Source: Certhia americana
Lineage: Eukaryota; Chordata; Aves; Passeriformes; Certhiidae
Direction: 5' to 3'
Length of the DNA stretch: 64,000 nucleotides
NCBI GenBank assembly: GCA_018697195.1
Contig: CM031878.1
Coordinates: 7,427,293 to 7,491,292, forward strand
The notes under the pieces were generated by a model. The model saw only the letters and a list, made by a program, of their open reading frames with translations, was not told the DNA's origin and searched no databases. This document shows, piece by piece, positions 1 to 13,499 of this stretch (its first letter is position 1; the number at the start of each line of letters is the position of its first letter). The translations under genes and the position numbers were made by a program.

Positions 1-1859
1 GGCTCGACACAAAGGATCTTGAAAACTGCCCTCCTGCTAGGAGCAGCCATATCCCACCATGTGCCATTTCTGAGCATCAGAAATCAGTTCCAGCAAACCT
101 TTTTGGGGCAGGAGTGCTGTGAATCATCAGTATGCAGGAGCACAGAGAGAAGGTGAAAACACTTTAAACTGAAATCTGGGGTTTAAGGAAGGTGGCATGC
201 TTAGCAGGCTTTTTATTTTTTCTCTTTTATAGCACTTTCCATTTTGCAGTACTTAAGAAAGCATCAGCTCAATAGCCTTTTATGCTTACTACCTTCCAAT
301 TACCCACACTGACTACGGCTGGGAGGGGCGGAGGGAGAGGGGCAGGGAATAGTCCCAAATAATCCCAAGTTAGCTTGGTACTAACTCATCTAGGTAGCGA
401 CTGGGAAAACATAGTTTTCTTTGCCTTCCTTCACAGTCAACGCTTCCAACCCCTTGCAAGCTTAACAAGGCCTCACCTTCCACACCACAAATCCTCAGGG
501 ACCCAAGTGTATGTGGAAGGGAATGGACACACACAATTTCTTTTGCCTTCAGCAGCACCTCGAAAACATATGTTTAACTTGAGAAGTCTCTATTTGCCCC
601 TCCTTCCCATCCTCAAAACCAGTCACATTTACAGCTCTTATGAAAATGTTCTCCACTTTGCTGTCTGTGGGAAATTGTATGATCACCAACATAGCTCTGC
701 TGCTTTTTTTTGGATAAAAGCAAAGGGGCAAGATTTTCTTCATCCTCTAACCTCAAGGAAAGACCCAGTAATACAGGACTTGACCACCACATCTCTCCAT
801 AGTTCACAGGCTTCTATCTGACCACCAGTTGTATCATTATGAGCCAACTGATCAAGAATATCATCCAGCTAACTTGTCTCTCTGCAGTACCCATCAGTGA
901 TGTACTTGCTGTCTTCTGTCCTACTTAAAAAATGCTGGAAGTCTCAGTGCCAACACATGTGTGACAGCTTACAGCGAGTGCTTGCAGCTTAGCAGACATC
1001 TGCTTTCTGGACGTGGATTGCATACTGCACACAAATGCTAAGAGGAAAGGACAAGTCCAAATGTTTTGTTTCTTTCCTACATCAAACATTGAGCCTGGAA
1101 AAATGGATAGATGTTCTGTACATGGGGGACTGACTTAGTGAGCAGAAAAACAAGTGAGAAACCAGACACCCTGAGTACAGGGGGTAATTTCTGGGTCAAC
1201 GAGAAGTTTCTGTAATTCCCATGTTGTCATTCAGACTCTCGGGCTAGAACATTGTGCTGCTAATAAATATTTATACCTTCAGTCTCTGCCCTGGGGAACA
1301 GAAAGTCCTGTGCTGTTGGCAGATTCCCTCTGCCCCAAGCTGCACCGTGCCAGGTATTCCTGAGAAATCTGGCTATAGACAGCTTCTGGGGAGGGGACTC
1401 TGACATGCACAGGTAGGTACGTAAAATCTCACACTGTTTTGGACAGCAGACCTCTGTAGCATCTACATATCACAACAATATAGACATAAAGTATCTATGA
1501 ACATAAAGCGCCCAAAACCTCACCAGGAAAAAAACCACTGGGAACCAAGATGTGCATAGTTTGTTGTCTATGCAAGAAACAGCAAAAAGGAAAGGCTCAA
1601 ATTTACAGGTGATCAGATTTATAGGGAATGAATCTAAATCCAACATCTAGATGAAAATGGTCAGTAATAATGGCATGTTTGGCAAGATAAAGGTGTGTCA
1701 GAGGGTGATGTACAGCAGAAACAGAACCAGAAACTCTCACAAAAGACTCATGATTTGTTCCTCAGGCTTCAACTTGAGGAGTTTGGAGCCCATCTTTTCA
1801 GGGGAGATATAATCCCCTCATCAGTCCTGTGGATAAAAGCTAGGAGCTACAACCCCAGA

Positions 1860-2245
1860 ACACTAAAAGAACGAAGTTGCTCAGAGAAGAAAGGGGAAGA
1901 CTAAGGAAGGATATTATAGCTGTCTTCAGTTACAGAAAGGGCCACCAGAGAGAAAGAAAGGAGTACTTTTTTTTCATGTTTCTGATCACAAGCATAAGAA
2001 ATCATTATCTTAAATTGCAGCAGGACTAAAAGGAAGTATCATAGAAAACTGCAGAGGTAAGGCTAACGAGATGTTCATTTGCCTGACAGAGCTGTGGCAT
2101 TGTTGTTGCAAACCCAGGTTAGAAACTGATGTCACACAGAAAGTCAACAGAGCTGATCTGGTTTTCAGGCAGACTGATCCTGATTTGGTGCAATCTGTGA
2201 AGATCCCTGGTCTTTTTAGGTCCCTTTCCACCATCTGTCTTAACA
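1860..2245 (+). mobile_element. Very old CR1-like fragment, sense
   Basis: AGGAAGGATATTATAGCTGTC followed by a cytosine-poor tract, TTAAATTGCAGCAGGACTAA and a final TTTTTAGGTCCCTTTCCACC, in the order and spacing of CR1-type 3' ends. No simple-repeat tail survives. An ancient LINE remnant is the best explanation. Confidence 0.45.
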
Positions 2246-3949
2246 AGAGAAGAACTTGCTTCTAGGCCAGACTTATTTAGTCAGAACACCAGTCTATCCT
2301 GGAAGAGTCATTCTCCAAATTCCCCTACCCACTGCCAATGACCACAGCTGACCTCCATGTTCTCTTGGAGAGCTGAAGAAGACCATCTTTTTCCTAAGTC
2401 TCACATGTTGAAGGAACTCCAGAATCACATGGGGTCCAGAGCAGAAAGCTCCTGGGAAGACGTGATTGTCACTTTTCATCAACATGTACACTCGGTCAGA
2501 TCCAGAGCATTAACTGTTCATCCCAGCATCTGCACCCTCCCTGTACCAAAGACAAAATAAATGACATTTTGGCGACACAGTGACTGATGTACTGAAAAAC
2601 ATTCTGATAGCTACTGACTCAGTTTCAACAAAGCAATAAACAGCAACTGTTTATTGACTTTCTCCTAGCTCTGCCAATGCACCACTTACAACATTGCTGT
2701 TTTTCTTTTCTGAGCAACTACTGAACAGATCTTGTTTAACAAATTAGGCCTGCAATATCCACTACAAGATCCAGATTTTGAACCAGATTAGTTTATAACT
2801 GTAAGACAAATTGGTGTTTGAAACCATTTTATTTCAGCAACTGAGAAGCCAGCAGTGTTAATATGCTGCAAGTTTAAAACCTTTAGTCTTATTAATTAAA
2901 CTGAACCAGAACATCACTAAAATGAGTTTTTGCTGTGTACACTTGCAGCTGGGACAGCTCAGCTCACTGACAGGTAACCAGGAGTTCAGACCATTGCTTT
3001 GCTTCAAATGGGGACAGAAGAGAAGTGTCCTGTGGGTGCTGCAGTGCCTGTGCTGAAATGCTCCCTTGGAACCCTGGCCACAAAGGGCCTGCCCAACTGC
3101 CACATGCAGGCTGAACAAAATGCAGCAAACAGAAAGGTATAAGCTGTGGAAAAGGAACAAGATGTTTCAGTGGTCTGTTTTCCTAATCAAAAATGACATT
3201 TGCAGCACAGGGCAGAAACTTTTTTTTAGATGATGATGTATGACTAATCCTGTGAGTCTACAGTAGCGCAGGAAGCACCAATGTAGTAACTAGACCAAAT
3301 ACTTTGGGAAAGCATTTGAGGGACAAAGAAGAAAAACGGGAGTAATTACATGATTTCTGTTAGATCTCCCTCTGAGAAACCAGCAGCACAAACAGCCCCT
3401 GGTCCTTTCCTTTCAATCATGATAGAGTATATTTAACACCGTATTTCCCTCCAGGCTCTTTCAACACATGAGCTATCTATATTATCACATACATTTATAA
3501 GTTTGGTATCTTGTGCTAGCTTTACATGACTTAAATTGGATCATTAACATTGCAAATTAGAGAAATGCCACACTGCATTCCCCACTGCCTGCAGCACTTG
3601 CCAAGTGGCTGGCATGCAATAGCTATTTAAAACCAGCTATTAACTGAGGTATGTTTTCAGGATGATTCAATATCAAAATAATTCCTTCTTGTAAAGGATA
3701 TATACGTGAAGATATTACACCTTTCATTTTGTAGCTCTGATTATTCAGCTCTGAGATGCAACATGCGTATTCAAGGTGCTAAAGCATCACAGATTCCTTG
3801 GTAGTTATTGTAAGAGCCAGTTTAGCAACTGGCATCTGGCCAAACCAGGATCATAAAAACCCCATACAACTTTACAACTGCTCTTTAAACCTCAATTCTT
3901 GAGAGGAGGATACCCTTAAAATGACTAAAAAATTGAGCAATGTGTCAGA

Positions 3950-4010
3950 GCCAAGGTCACAGTGTGTTTGGAGAACAGAGGCAGGAACAGGAGCCCAGGC
4001 CCTTGGCTGT
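3950..4010 (+). repeat. Possible ancient CORE-SINE/MIR-like fragment
   Basis: CAGAGCCAAGGTCACAGTGT, then AGAACAGAGGCAGGAACAGG and AGCCCAGGCCC recall the MIR order of 'aaggtcacac ... ggcagagc ... acccaggc'. Similarity is short and no target-site repeats are visible. Confidence 0.3.
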
Positions 4011-4258
4011 GTGTTGCAGCTGAATCCTATGGAAAACTGCATGGCTCCCATGCAGTCTGTAAGGGACCATGGCAGGTTCTTGTAGTGACTGAATTCATGC
4101 CTGCTGGTTATTGTTGAGAGCTTATTTCAGGTCTGTGTTCCATCTTTATTTCTTTAAGTCTTTAACAGAGCCTTGCCAAGAGGAACAGCCTGTTTTCAAA
4201 GAGAGACCTGTTTTCCACTTCCACTGAATATTTTCACAGACTCTCCTGTGTAGTGGAG

Positions 4259-4324
4259 GGGAACTGTGCTGCCTTCCCATGGACAGCTCTAGGGAACTGT
4301 GCTTCTTTCTCATGGACAGCTCTA
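4259..4324 (+). repeat. Two 33-bp tandem units
   Basis: 4,259-4,291 and 4,292-4,324 both begin GGGAACTGTGCT and end CATGGACAGCTCTA, with a few differences between. A local duplication in intron. Confidence 0.8.
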
Positions 4325-5139
4325 ACACCTAGAGAAACTGTCTGAGGAAGTGGAAGACAAGTGGAGCCATCACTACTGAAATGCCATGATTGTCAGCATA
4401 TACAGAGCAGTTTATGGATCCCCTCCATGCACAGGGAGGCTGCCCCAGCTGTACATGAAAGACAAATCAAAGTTTGGCTGAATGAAACTCTAGAAAATTT
4501 GGTTGGTTCTAGCAGATACTGCAGTAGTGACATATTCTGACAAAAAAAAAGACCTGGTGCAATACAAAAGACAGCAGGAGAGCCCTGCAGCAGTCATATT
4601 AGTTCCCACCAATGTCCTGAAGACTGGATAATTGCTTCCACAGACCATGGAAAACATGATGTTATTAAGCTTTTACTGTCTCTGGCTGCAAGAACAATAG
4701 CCGGAAGAGCTGGGATGGCTCCACATCCACACCTTTGAACAAACCAAGGGCTCTAATCAGTGGTTCAATGTAACACCTATTACAAGCATAAATCTGGGGT
4801 CACTTGTTCTTTTTCAGTTGGTTTGGGTTTTGTTTTTGTAAGGCAGATTATTTTTACATGTTCAACTTCAGTACAAGTGTGATGAATGAGGTCTTGCTTT
4901 TTGTTTCTGGAATATCCCTGGAATGTCCCTTTAATCCAATCCCTTAGATCCTTTTCTGAGCTGATTGCTTCTTCTGCTCACTCCTCCTCCAATAACAATT
5001 TTTCATCCTGCCTCTCTCCTGCACCATCTTCCAGAGAGGAAGGGTGCCTGGTTCTGCAGGCTCTCTGACTGGTCTCAACCCAGGCAAAGAGACTGGCTGT
5101 GAGCAGGATACAAACAAAGCCCCAAAGAAGCACTGTGGG

Positions 5140-5331
5140 GTCCCACCACTCTGGAACGGAGGCTCTCCAGGGAAGCAATCATGGCACCAAACTTGTGAGA
5201 GTTCAAGAAGCACGTAGACAATGCTCTCAGGCACATGGTGTAACTTCTGGGGTTGTCTTGAGCAAATCTAAGAGTTGGACTTCTATGATCCCTGTGGGCC
5301 CCTACCAACTCAGAATACTCTATGATTCAAG
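5140..5331 (+). mobile_element. CR1 LINE 3' end, sense
   Basis: GAGAGTTCAAGAAGCACGTA, then CAATGCTCTCAGGCACATGG, and a terminus ACTCAGAATACTCTATGATTC. This is the last roughly 190 bp of a CR1; sequence upstream to about 5,085 may belong to the same copy but is too eroded to be sure. Confidence 0.82.
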
Positions 5332-8300
5332 AGATTTATCAGGAACCATAATGGATGTCTGCTGGCATTCAAAGCTCTTTAACAAATACAAAAACCACAT
5401 ACTCTTCCAACACAACCCCAAAGACGTGCATCTGCCCAGGGCTCATGCACCAAGCACATCTACCACACTGAAGACAAGTGGGATCTCAGTGGTGGACACC
5501 ACCTTGGCCTGGACAGAACAGAGACTCTGACAGAGCCCATGCTTTTGCTGGGCTCAAGAGCTTTTCCAGGAGGAAGGTCTGAGAGTTCACTTGGCCATAC
5601 TGCAAAGGTGGATCCCAGCAATGAAAAACTGACAGTTTCTCTGCACTAACAGAGAAAACAAAGCCACCAAGCTCAGAGTTCAGCAGCCCTTTTCTCTTTA
5701 GCACCAAGCTTTCAACTTGTCCCCAGAGACAGAGAGCTCAGCTACCAGATTTCCATATTTATAAGGACAGAGTTTCTGTTTAGCCAAGCTTGCAACAGAA
5801 ATAACCTGCAAAAAGCAGCAGGAGGAGCAGCACGGCAAGCACATCTGAGGGCAGGGATGTGAAAGCCAGTGGAGATCTCAAGGCATTCCCTACCTTGGTA
5901 TGGCTTTCCAGGCCTGCCTAAGAAATTCTGAGGGCACAAATCATTTCAGCTTCTAAAATAAGAGCTTGCCTCGCCCCCGCCCTACACTCCTGTATCTCCG
6001 TGACTAATTAGCATCCAGAGGGATACAGATTCTCTTCTGATAAAGCAGTGCTTGGCTCTCTTCTCCCCTGACACATTTGTATTAGAAATATCCTCATTAT
6101 GTGACTAATCAGGGAAGCTGAGACAAAGGCACAGAAGCTGACTTAAAGGAAAATCACTGATTTTTATAAAAGCAGCTTACAAATTATTCTGTCTCCAAAG
6201 GGCAGGGATATTTCCTCCCCTCCCACTGCTGAAAAGAAATCCGCAAAACAGGTTCCTGAAGATAAATCTATTTTTATAACCAGGAGTAGTGGCTTTTATC
6301 ATTCCCACTATTTACTGAGCTTGTTCCCATTCCCTTGGTTACAGCAGGGTCGTGGTTAGTGCACTGCAAAGGTCCTGGACAGCCTGCCAGCCCTGTGCTG
6401 CACGCAGGGGCTGGGCTCAGCAAGGTGCCTGACAGCTGCAGTGCTGCCTGACTCTGTGAACAAGTGACAAGGCTGGTTAGCAGTTTACCACACTGAGTTT
6501 AAAAGTCAGCTGCACATGAAAAGTCAGCCACATCCCTGGCCATCCCTTGAGATGGTCTGAAGATATTTCAGCTACATCTTTCATGCAGCACAGTGGGCTG
6601 AGCGAAAACCAGAGTGTATTGAGGTAATCTGCGCTAAGCAGAAGGTCTCTGAAATAAAGGCAATGAGACACCATTTGCCAGCAGAGGAAGAGCTTTTTAA
6701 AGGAATTTGTTTCCTTTCCACGCTCCCTGGAATGGAGCTGATGTCCATCCAGTTCCATCTTGTCTCCTTCACCTCCTGCTGACAGCACCAAAAAGAGATA
6801 TCAGGCCAGACAGCTTCCGCCTCACTTCTTTCAAGGCAGCCCCTTTATCAGCTGAAATCAAGCCATCTGTCCCTGGCACCCTTTGAAGAGCTGCAGCAGA
6901 TTGTGGAGCATGGGAGGATGCACTGCATGATGCAGAAACAGGAGGTCGAGGGAGCTCATTGCATGCACAGAAATTCAAACCAGATCCCTGTTTGAGCTGG
7001 GAATCGAGATGAAAAGGTGAATGCACGATTAATACTCCCTGGGACAGGCTGAGGCACATGCACAGACTCTTGGTCTTTATTCAGCTCCCTCTGGGCTGCT
7101 GCTCCTTCTGCTGCTGATACACATACCAGCCCCAAGGCCCTGTGCTGGCCCTCCCAAAGGCTTTGCTGGAAGGCAGACTGCTGTGAGCTGTGGCAGGGGT
7201 TTGCCTGCTTTGCTTTCTAAGTGTGACTGCCAAAGCTTAGGATTTTGACAGTCAGTTGCCAAATATCTACTCTTTGGGGTGAAATTTTGCAATTTGGACA
7301 ATTCCCTTAGCCTAATTTGAAATATGTTCCATATTTGTACATAATTCTAAAAAAACACCAATTTTTTATTTTTCTTTTGTTGATGTGGGGTGCTAGGAAC
7401 ACACTTGGTCTCCTGAGCCCTCTCCTCTAAATGATATCCCTCTCTGCAGGTGCAGCCCAAGGCTGAGGCTGATGAAGGCAGGGGGACTGGCAGGAGGTGA
7501 GCAGGGAGGAAAAGCAGGAGATGGCAGTAGGACTAGATCTGGCTGGAGGACTAGATCTGGATGGAAGAAAGAGACTGGATGGATAGCCAGATAGCCTTAG
7601 GGAAAGAAGAACAGTTGAATTATGCTCCTAGAAGAACAGGTCCAATATGAGAAGGAAGAGAATGAACAGGGACAGTGAAAGGCACCCATGGTTAAAAGCA
7701 CTGGAGGGCACAGATGTCAGACATCAGTGATTTGATGTACCCTCCAGACAATGCTCTGCCAAGGCTCACAGACCTGAATGACAACATCTGACCATTGCTG
7801 TTACTTCTTCAGGTGATCCCAGACTACCACGGAGTGAAGCACCAGAAACCTTCTGGCAATTAATGGATTTAGGAACATGACTGTGACCTGAATACAGCTA
7901 AGGCTGGTGGCACGTAGCAATGTGCTCCAACAGAGCCCAGAGAGATGCTGGTGATGCTGTGAAAGGCCACACTGGGGAATTCTTACAGTACATTTTTCTG
8001 TTTTAAAACTGCAGAGAACTGACATTAGAAGTAAATAGTAGGAATAGTTTTCAAAGCTCTCAAATACAGCTACTGCAGCCTAATTTGAGCCCCTGCAGCC
8101 TATGTGCTACATCACTGCCTGTAATGACATACCATGTAAATGCTTTCCTTTGGTACTTCAGCATGGACCTATGCTGGAGATGAATCAGGGTTACACAACG
8201 AAAGAACAGAAACCCAAGTCTGTGGTTTCTTCTAGAAGCTGCAAGTGACGTAGGGAAAAGGCGAGCACAGTGCAGAGACAGGATGACTTTGTGATTATAC

Positions 8301-8880
8301 AATGTGGAGCTGTCCTAGAGAACTAGGACCTGTATGCTCTTAAAAGAAATGTGCCAAGTCTCTAAAACCACATTTTCCACAAAGGGTCATTAATAAGGTC
8401 TCCCTACTTTGCTGGAACACTGCATCAGAGCCCTGCAGTGTGATATGAGTGCTTACTAATGCTACCAAAACTGAGTGGGAGATGCACTTTGTGCAGGTGA
8501 AAATACATGAATCACAAGTGGGGAGAAAAGACCCAGGCAATAGATATCCTACACTGAAAATCCCAAATGAATTTCTGGCCTTGGTTTGTCTGTCTCAAGC
8601 CCTTATCTGTGCAGTCACAAGATCATGAGAGAGGGAAGAGATTTTGAAAAGACTAGGGACATTTGGTAATTTCTGACTTTTCTAATGCATCCCTTTGCTT
8701 ATCAGCAAGGCTAGAAGAACAAGGACTTTGTGAAGTGCTCAGACGCTATCCGTCATGCTAAATGCCACAGAACATAAATGCCGTAAAATGTCCTTCTAGA
8801 CCATCAGGGGAGTTTTGTTCTTCTGCCTTTTTTTCACCCTGTGTGTGCGTGGCTCTGACATGTCTTTCTGTACCTGAACT

Positions 8881-9048
8881 GTTTTCCCAGAATTAGTTTG
8901 TGAATACTTTTTGCTCAGTTAACTTTCTCACAAACTTACTCCTTTCCCATTATCATCCAAACTACTGCAATTCAGGGAGGCAGCCAGTGTTTCAATTATG
9001 TCACACATCCCAGGTCAATGTACAGAGCCATCTCTCTACCAATCTGTC
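8881..9048 (+). repeat. Duplicated segment, copy 1
   Basis: This segment is strikingly similar to 10,365-10,569. Shared landmarks in order are CCAGAATTAG, TTGTGAAT, ATTATCATCCAAAC, ATGTCACACATCCC, then GGTCAATGT and CTCTCTACCAATCTG. Identity drops at both edges. The direct copies are about 1.5 kb apart in the same orientation. It matches no repeat I recognise. Confidence 0.8.
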
Positions 9049-9987
9049 CTTCCCTCTGTTTTGAAAGCCTATTTGCAAGCTTCTCTGTCAGCATCACCCT
9101 GTGCCTGTGCAGCCACTCTCCACCAAAAACTGGAAGAGTGGAACACCTCAGTGAAATAAGAGCTATTGAGATAAGGAACTATTATAAGAAATGAGAGCAG
9201 CAGCCCTAACCTTACCTTGATCTTACCAAAGACTTGTCCTTACCCCAAACATGGGTGCATGCCCTGGGATGACCTGGTGCTTGCAGAAGTTCCCTTTCCA
9301 GACCTAGTATTTAGAGGCCTGCCAGAGGTGACAAAAAAGAAATGTCTTATTCTTTCCCACACTGTTTATTTGTACTTTGGTACAGATCCCTGCATCCAGT
9401 ACTAGACTCAGTAATCTGACTCTTGTACCAGTGGATCTACAAACTGAAGGGGTGGATTTGGAACTCAGCCTCTTCCCTCTCCCCCCACTGACTCAGCTTT
9501 GGGATCAATGTCATTCAGACTCACTAAGTCCTTAATAACTTGTGTTTTGGAGCAGGAGTTCAAGTATCTACTAACCCTTTACCTTTTTTTCCCCACCTCT
9601 CTGAATGCCTTCTTCCTCACAGCATGCCTTCGATGTGCTGCTTTGCAGAAGAAATAATCTCAGTATTTTCACCATTCCTTTCTTTCTTTCGTGTTAGAGA
9701 CACTCAAACTCTTCCTGATTCCAAACTAGGATGGCTGAGCAGAAACACACACCATGTTCCAGGCAACACACTACTGATCTATGATGGCTTCACAGTTTTT
9801 TGCCTGTATTTCAATCTCCCTGAAGTTCTGTTTGCCTTTATGTCACTATCACCACACTGCACAGCTGGCTTCATTCCTGTTCCCTGCAGTGATGCTAAGT
9901 TTCCTTCCCCTATGTCTCAGCTTTTCTGCCTTCCTTTTAATCTTCCATAGTGTTTTTGCAGAAGAAGTTTGAATCATTTTCCCCTGT

Positions 9988-10078
9988 TTTGTACTTGGGA
10001 AAACTGAGGTCCAGAGATATTAAGCTGCTAAACACAACAGCAGGAGATTGGGTCTCCAGGGTTCTGTCCCCTGAAACA
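9988..10078 (+). repeat. Possible ancient CORE-SINE/MIR-like fragment
   Basis: GGGAAAACTGAGGTCCAGAG, then ATATTAAGCTGCT and AGCAGGAGATTGGGTCTCCAGGG fit the MIR core order (aaactgaggc.cagagagattaag ... caggattcg ... cagg) at low identity. Confidence 0.35.
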
Positions 10079-10364
10079 AGAGTATCTTCATATAAACAGT
10101 TCTACTGAACACATTAGAGAGCATACATCAGAAAGCAGAGGACCCCAAAATACACTTCAGGGGAAAAAAAAGTCACCAGGAGCTGCAGTTCCAACACTAT
10201 ATTGCTGTCCTGAAATATGGTCTCCTCCTGCAAACATTTTAAATGAAGAAGAAAGTTACATAAATCACCAGTCTCATGTGTCAGACCATTCATCCAAAGT
10301 TTTAAACGTTGGTTTCAGTATATAGGCTTGCATCTTCATCCCATTATCCTCCTTTTCCAGTAAA

Positions 10365-10569
10365 TTGTTTTTCCAGAATTAGCTTGTGAATGTCTTCATG
10401 CTCTTCACTCAGTAATTTTCTCAGGAACTTATCCTCTCCTATTATCATCCAAAACACTTACCCTCTCCTATTATCATCCAAACCACTGTAACTCACAAAG
10501 AGAGACGATGTTTCAAATTATGTCATACATCCCTGATCAATGTGAAGAGCCACCTCTCTACCAATCTGA
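10365..10569 (+). repeat. Duplicated segment, copy 2, with an internal 29-bp tandem duplication
   Basis: Second copy of the 8,881-9,048 segment. Inside it CCTCTCCTATTATCATCCAA occurs at 10,433 and again at 10,462, a 29-bp tandem duplication absent from copy 1 and accounting for much of its extra length. Confidence 0.8.
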
Positions 10570-12499
10570 CACTTCTGACAATTTCTTTTCCTGATGAGTC
10601 CCACTCATATAAGGAGCTTGGAACTAAAAAGGGGAAGAGCAACAAGTAATCTTAAAAAGCAAATCAAAAATGTGCATCTTTTCTCTTCAGGTACCCACTC
10701 AGTTTTAAGTTTGGAGCTGTGCACAGCATGTATAGAAAAACAGAGACTAGAGAAAGAAACAAACGTAAGAATGGGAACTTCTGGGGTTTCAATTTGGTTT
10801 CTAAGCTGCCAAGATAATTAATACAAGTGAAAGCGTTAGGAAGACCTTTCACTATCAATGAAGCCTTTCAGCTTAGTAAGGACAGCTTAGACAACACATT
10901 CAGATACAAAAAAGATGGGTTCACATAAAATTTCTGTAAGAAAGGTCTCCTGAGCCTGGTTCTATCTGTGTGTCTTCACAGCTTTCAATTAACACTGCAG
11001 GTAGGCACAGAAACATTTACAGCTCATTATTCTCTTTTTAAATAGTGGTGGACATAAGATATTTAGCTGAAACAGCCCTTTGTAGATCTTTTAAATTTCA
11101 TTATCATTAGGAAGGCAGGCATCCAAAAGAGATATTGTTTTCCTTGCCTAATAGTTTTGTCTTCTGCAGGGTAGAAGCAGCTTTGTGCATTAATTTAAAG
11201 TTTGCAATATCTGTGCTGCTAGAAAAATCCATCTGAAATGTAAATCTTCAGAGCAATGATGGATTGAAGCTGAACTCAGGCACTTGACTTATAGAGGCAT
11301 AAATAGGAACATTACTGGATCAAATATTCATCAGCCTCCCAATGAAATAAAAAATGGCATATAAATCGAAGTATCTCTGGGTGATACTTCTCATTATCTG
11401 GCTATACAACATAAACAGAGAATCACTAAAGAAAGTTTGTCATTAGCTGTTAATTGAAGGCACTTTCAGAAAGTGCTGCTTAAGCCTTGAAAGATTGGCT
11501 GTCTTTCCAACTGCTACCTAATGTGTATGCTAGAGCTGTATTATAAAGCAGTCTCATCAGGACCCTGCCTCCAGCGCCACAGCTCAGAGAGAGCTTCTGA
11601 TGCTTTAGATGAAATTCACGTTTGAAACAGCTCATCTGCATACACGCTAACCCCTGGGCACATCTTCAGCATACTTAACCGCATACCGATCTGTCTAAGC
11701 TGATGCTCATGTTGTAGAAACACAAGATACCTAAGTACATTGTAGTCACATTCAAAAGAGGAAGTGGAGTCCTGGCCCATGTGATACAATCACACAGTGT
11801 GCCAATGACACCACACATTGTAACAATAAGCCTATAAAAGCTGTGAGCAGCTACCTCAGGACATGATTTTAGGCTAGCTTGTTCTTTACTGCTCTTTCAT
11901 ATACCTTCTTTTGTTCTTACCATCTCCCTCTCCTTATTTCCAGACTTTTTATTTTTACTCACTAATAGGAGCCTGTTAGTGTTGAAGAGGTTCTCCTGCT
12001 GAGATCTAGATTAGATGAGACACCATACTTCCCACAAAGCAGCCAGCCTCTCCCTACCTGCAACATGCTCTAACCTGACAAAACCTGAAGGCTTCAATTT
12101 AATTTAAAGTGGATGCACTTCCACTTGAACTTTTCTCTGTCTCAACAACTGTTCAAGTAAAAATCCATCTTGTACCTGCTTTACCTTCAAAGCAATGTTT
12201 TCAATCGAAGTTATAGGGCCATCTATGGTAACCCAAAATTGGGCATCATCACAAGAGCTGGTGCAAACTGTCTACAGAATCACTGCTTTTAATTGAGGGG
12301 TGTGATGTGGGGTGACCCTGAGACAGCACACAGGAAACCTGAGCCCAACAGAAGAGAGTCACAGGAAAGGAAACACGATCATGGCCAGAAAACAAAAAAC
12401 TCAAAGCAACTCAAGTGGCTCACCTATACCAGAAAGATCAACAGTTCAATGTAATCTGTGCTCCAAATAGAAAAGGCATTTAGCTCTCAAAGAGTACAT

Positions 12500-12933
12500 A
12501 AAGGCCGGCCATGAGGATGGTGAGAAGTCTGGAGGGGAAAGCTATATGAGGAGTGGCCAGCGATACTTGGTCTGTTCAGCCTGGGGGAGACTGAGGGAGG
12601 AAGAGCTCATCATAGTCAATAACCTCCTCAAGAGTGGAAGTAGAGGGGAGGCACTGATCTCTGCTCTGTTCATGCAGTGACAGGACCTGTGTGAATGGCC
12701 TGAAGCTGCGTCATGGGAGGCTTAGGCTGGACATCAGGAAAAAATTTTTTATCCAGCGGATGGTTGAGCACTGGAAAAGGCATCCCAGGGAAGTGGTCAT
12801 GGCTCCCAAGCCTGAGTTCAAGAAGTGTTTGGACAGTGTTCTTAGGCACATGGTGTGACTTTTGGGATGTCCTGTGAATGGCTAAGAGTTGGAGTCAATG
12901 ATGCCTCTTCCAACTCAGCTTATTCTATGATTC
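12500..12933 (+). mobile_element. CR1 LINE 3' fragment, sense
   Basis: Contains CAGCCTGGGGGAGACTGAGG, GGCTGGACATCAGGAAAAA, TTGGACAGTGTTCTTAGGCACATGG and the terminal TCTTCCAACTCAGCTTATTC followed by TATGATTCA. These are successive landmarks of an avian CR1 3' end. The 5' boundary is approximate. Confidence 0.88.
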
Positions 12934-13499
12934 AGTTTGCACAGCCACTAGAACAAATATCAGATGAGAAGAATAGAACTGACATTGTGTTATGTTTAAT
13001 CACAGGACAGAGGTGTGTAACTACCTTGTCTCTATTTTCTATGCTTCCACTTCTGCAGCAGTTCCAAACATATGAAGCAGAGCAATAGGCAGCACTGAGC
13101 ATACACCTGTGCTTACACAGAGACATGCGATTCACTCAAATTTCCCACTTCAGTAATTTTATAGTTGTTCTACTCTTACAGTATGCAAAATCCCAGTAGA
13201 ATTTATTTGATCAGAAATTAACATTAAATAGAACAAACAGTACAGTTTAAGGCCATTTACCTCACCTTCTCTACAGGCTTTTTAGATGCTACTTTCCCAA
13301 CATTATTTAACAGGGAAGGGTTCAGGAAATTTGTGATTGACTGCTTTTGAAGCTTCCAAAACCACCTGTATGGCTGAACTCCAGTTTGAGCTGCTAGCTC
13401 AAATCCAGCTTTTACATAAGGCAAATTACAAAGGTAGCTACCTCCTGTCATCATGCCCATAATAACTCTGAGCTGCTGATAGTAACCCCTGCACAAAGA

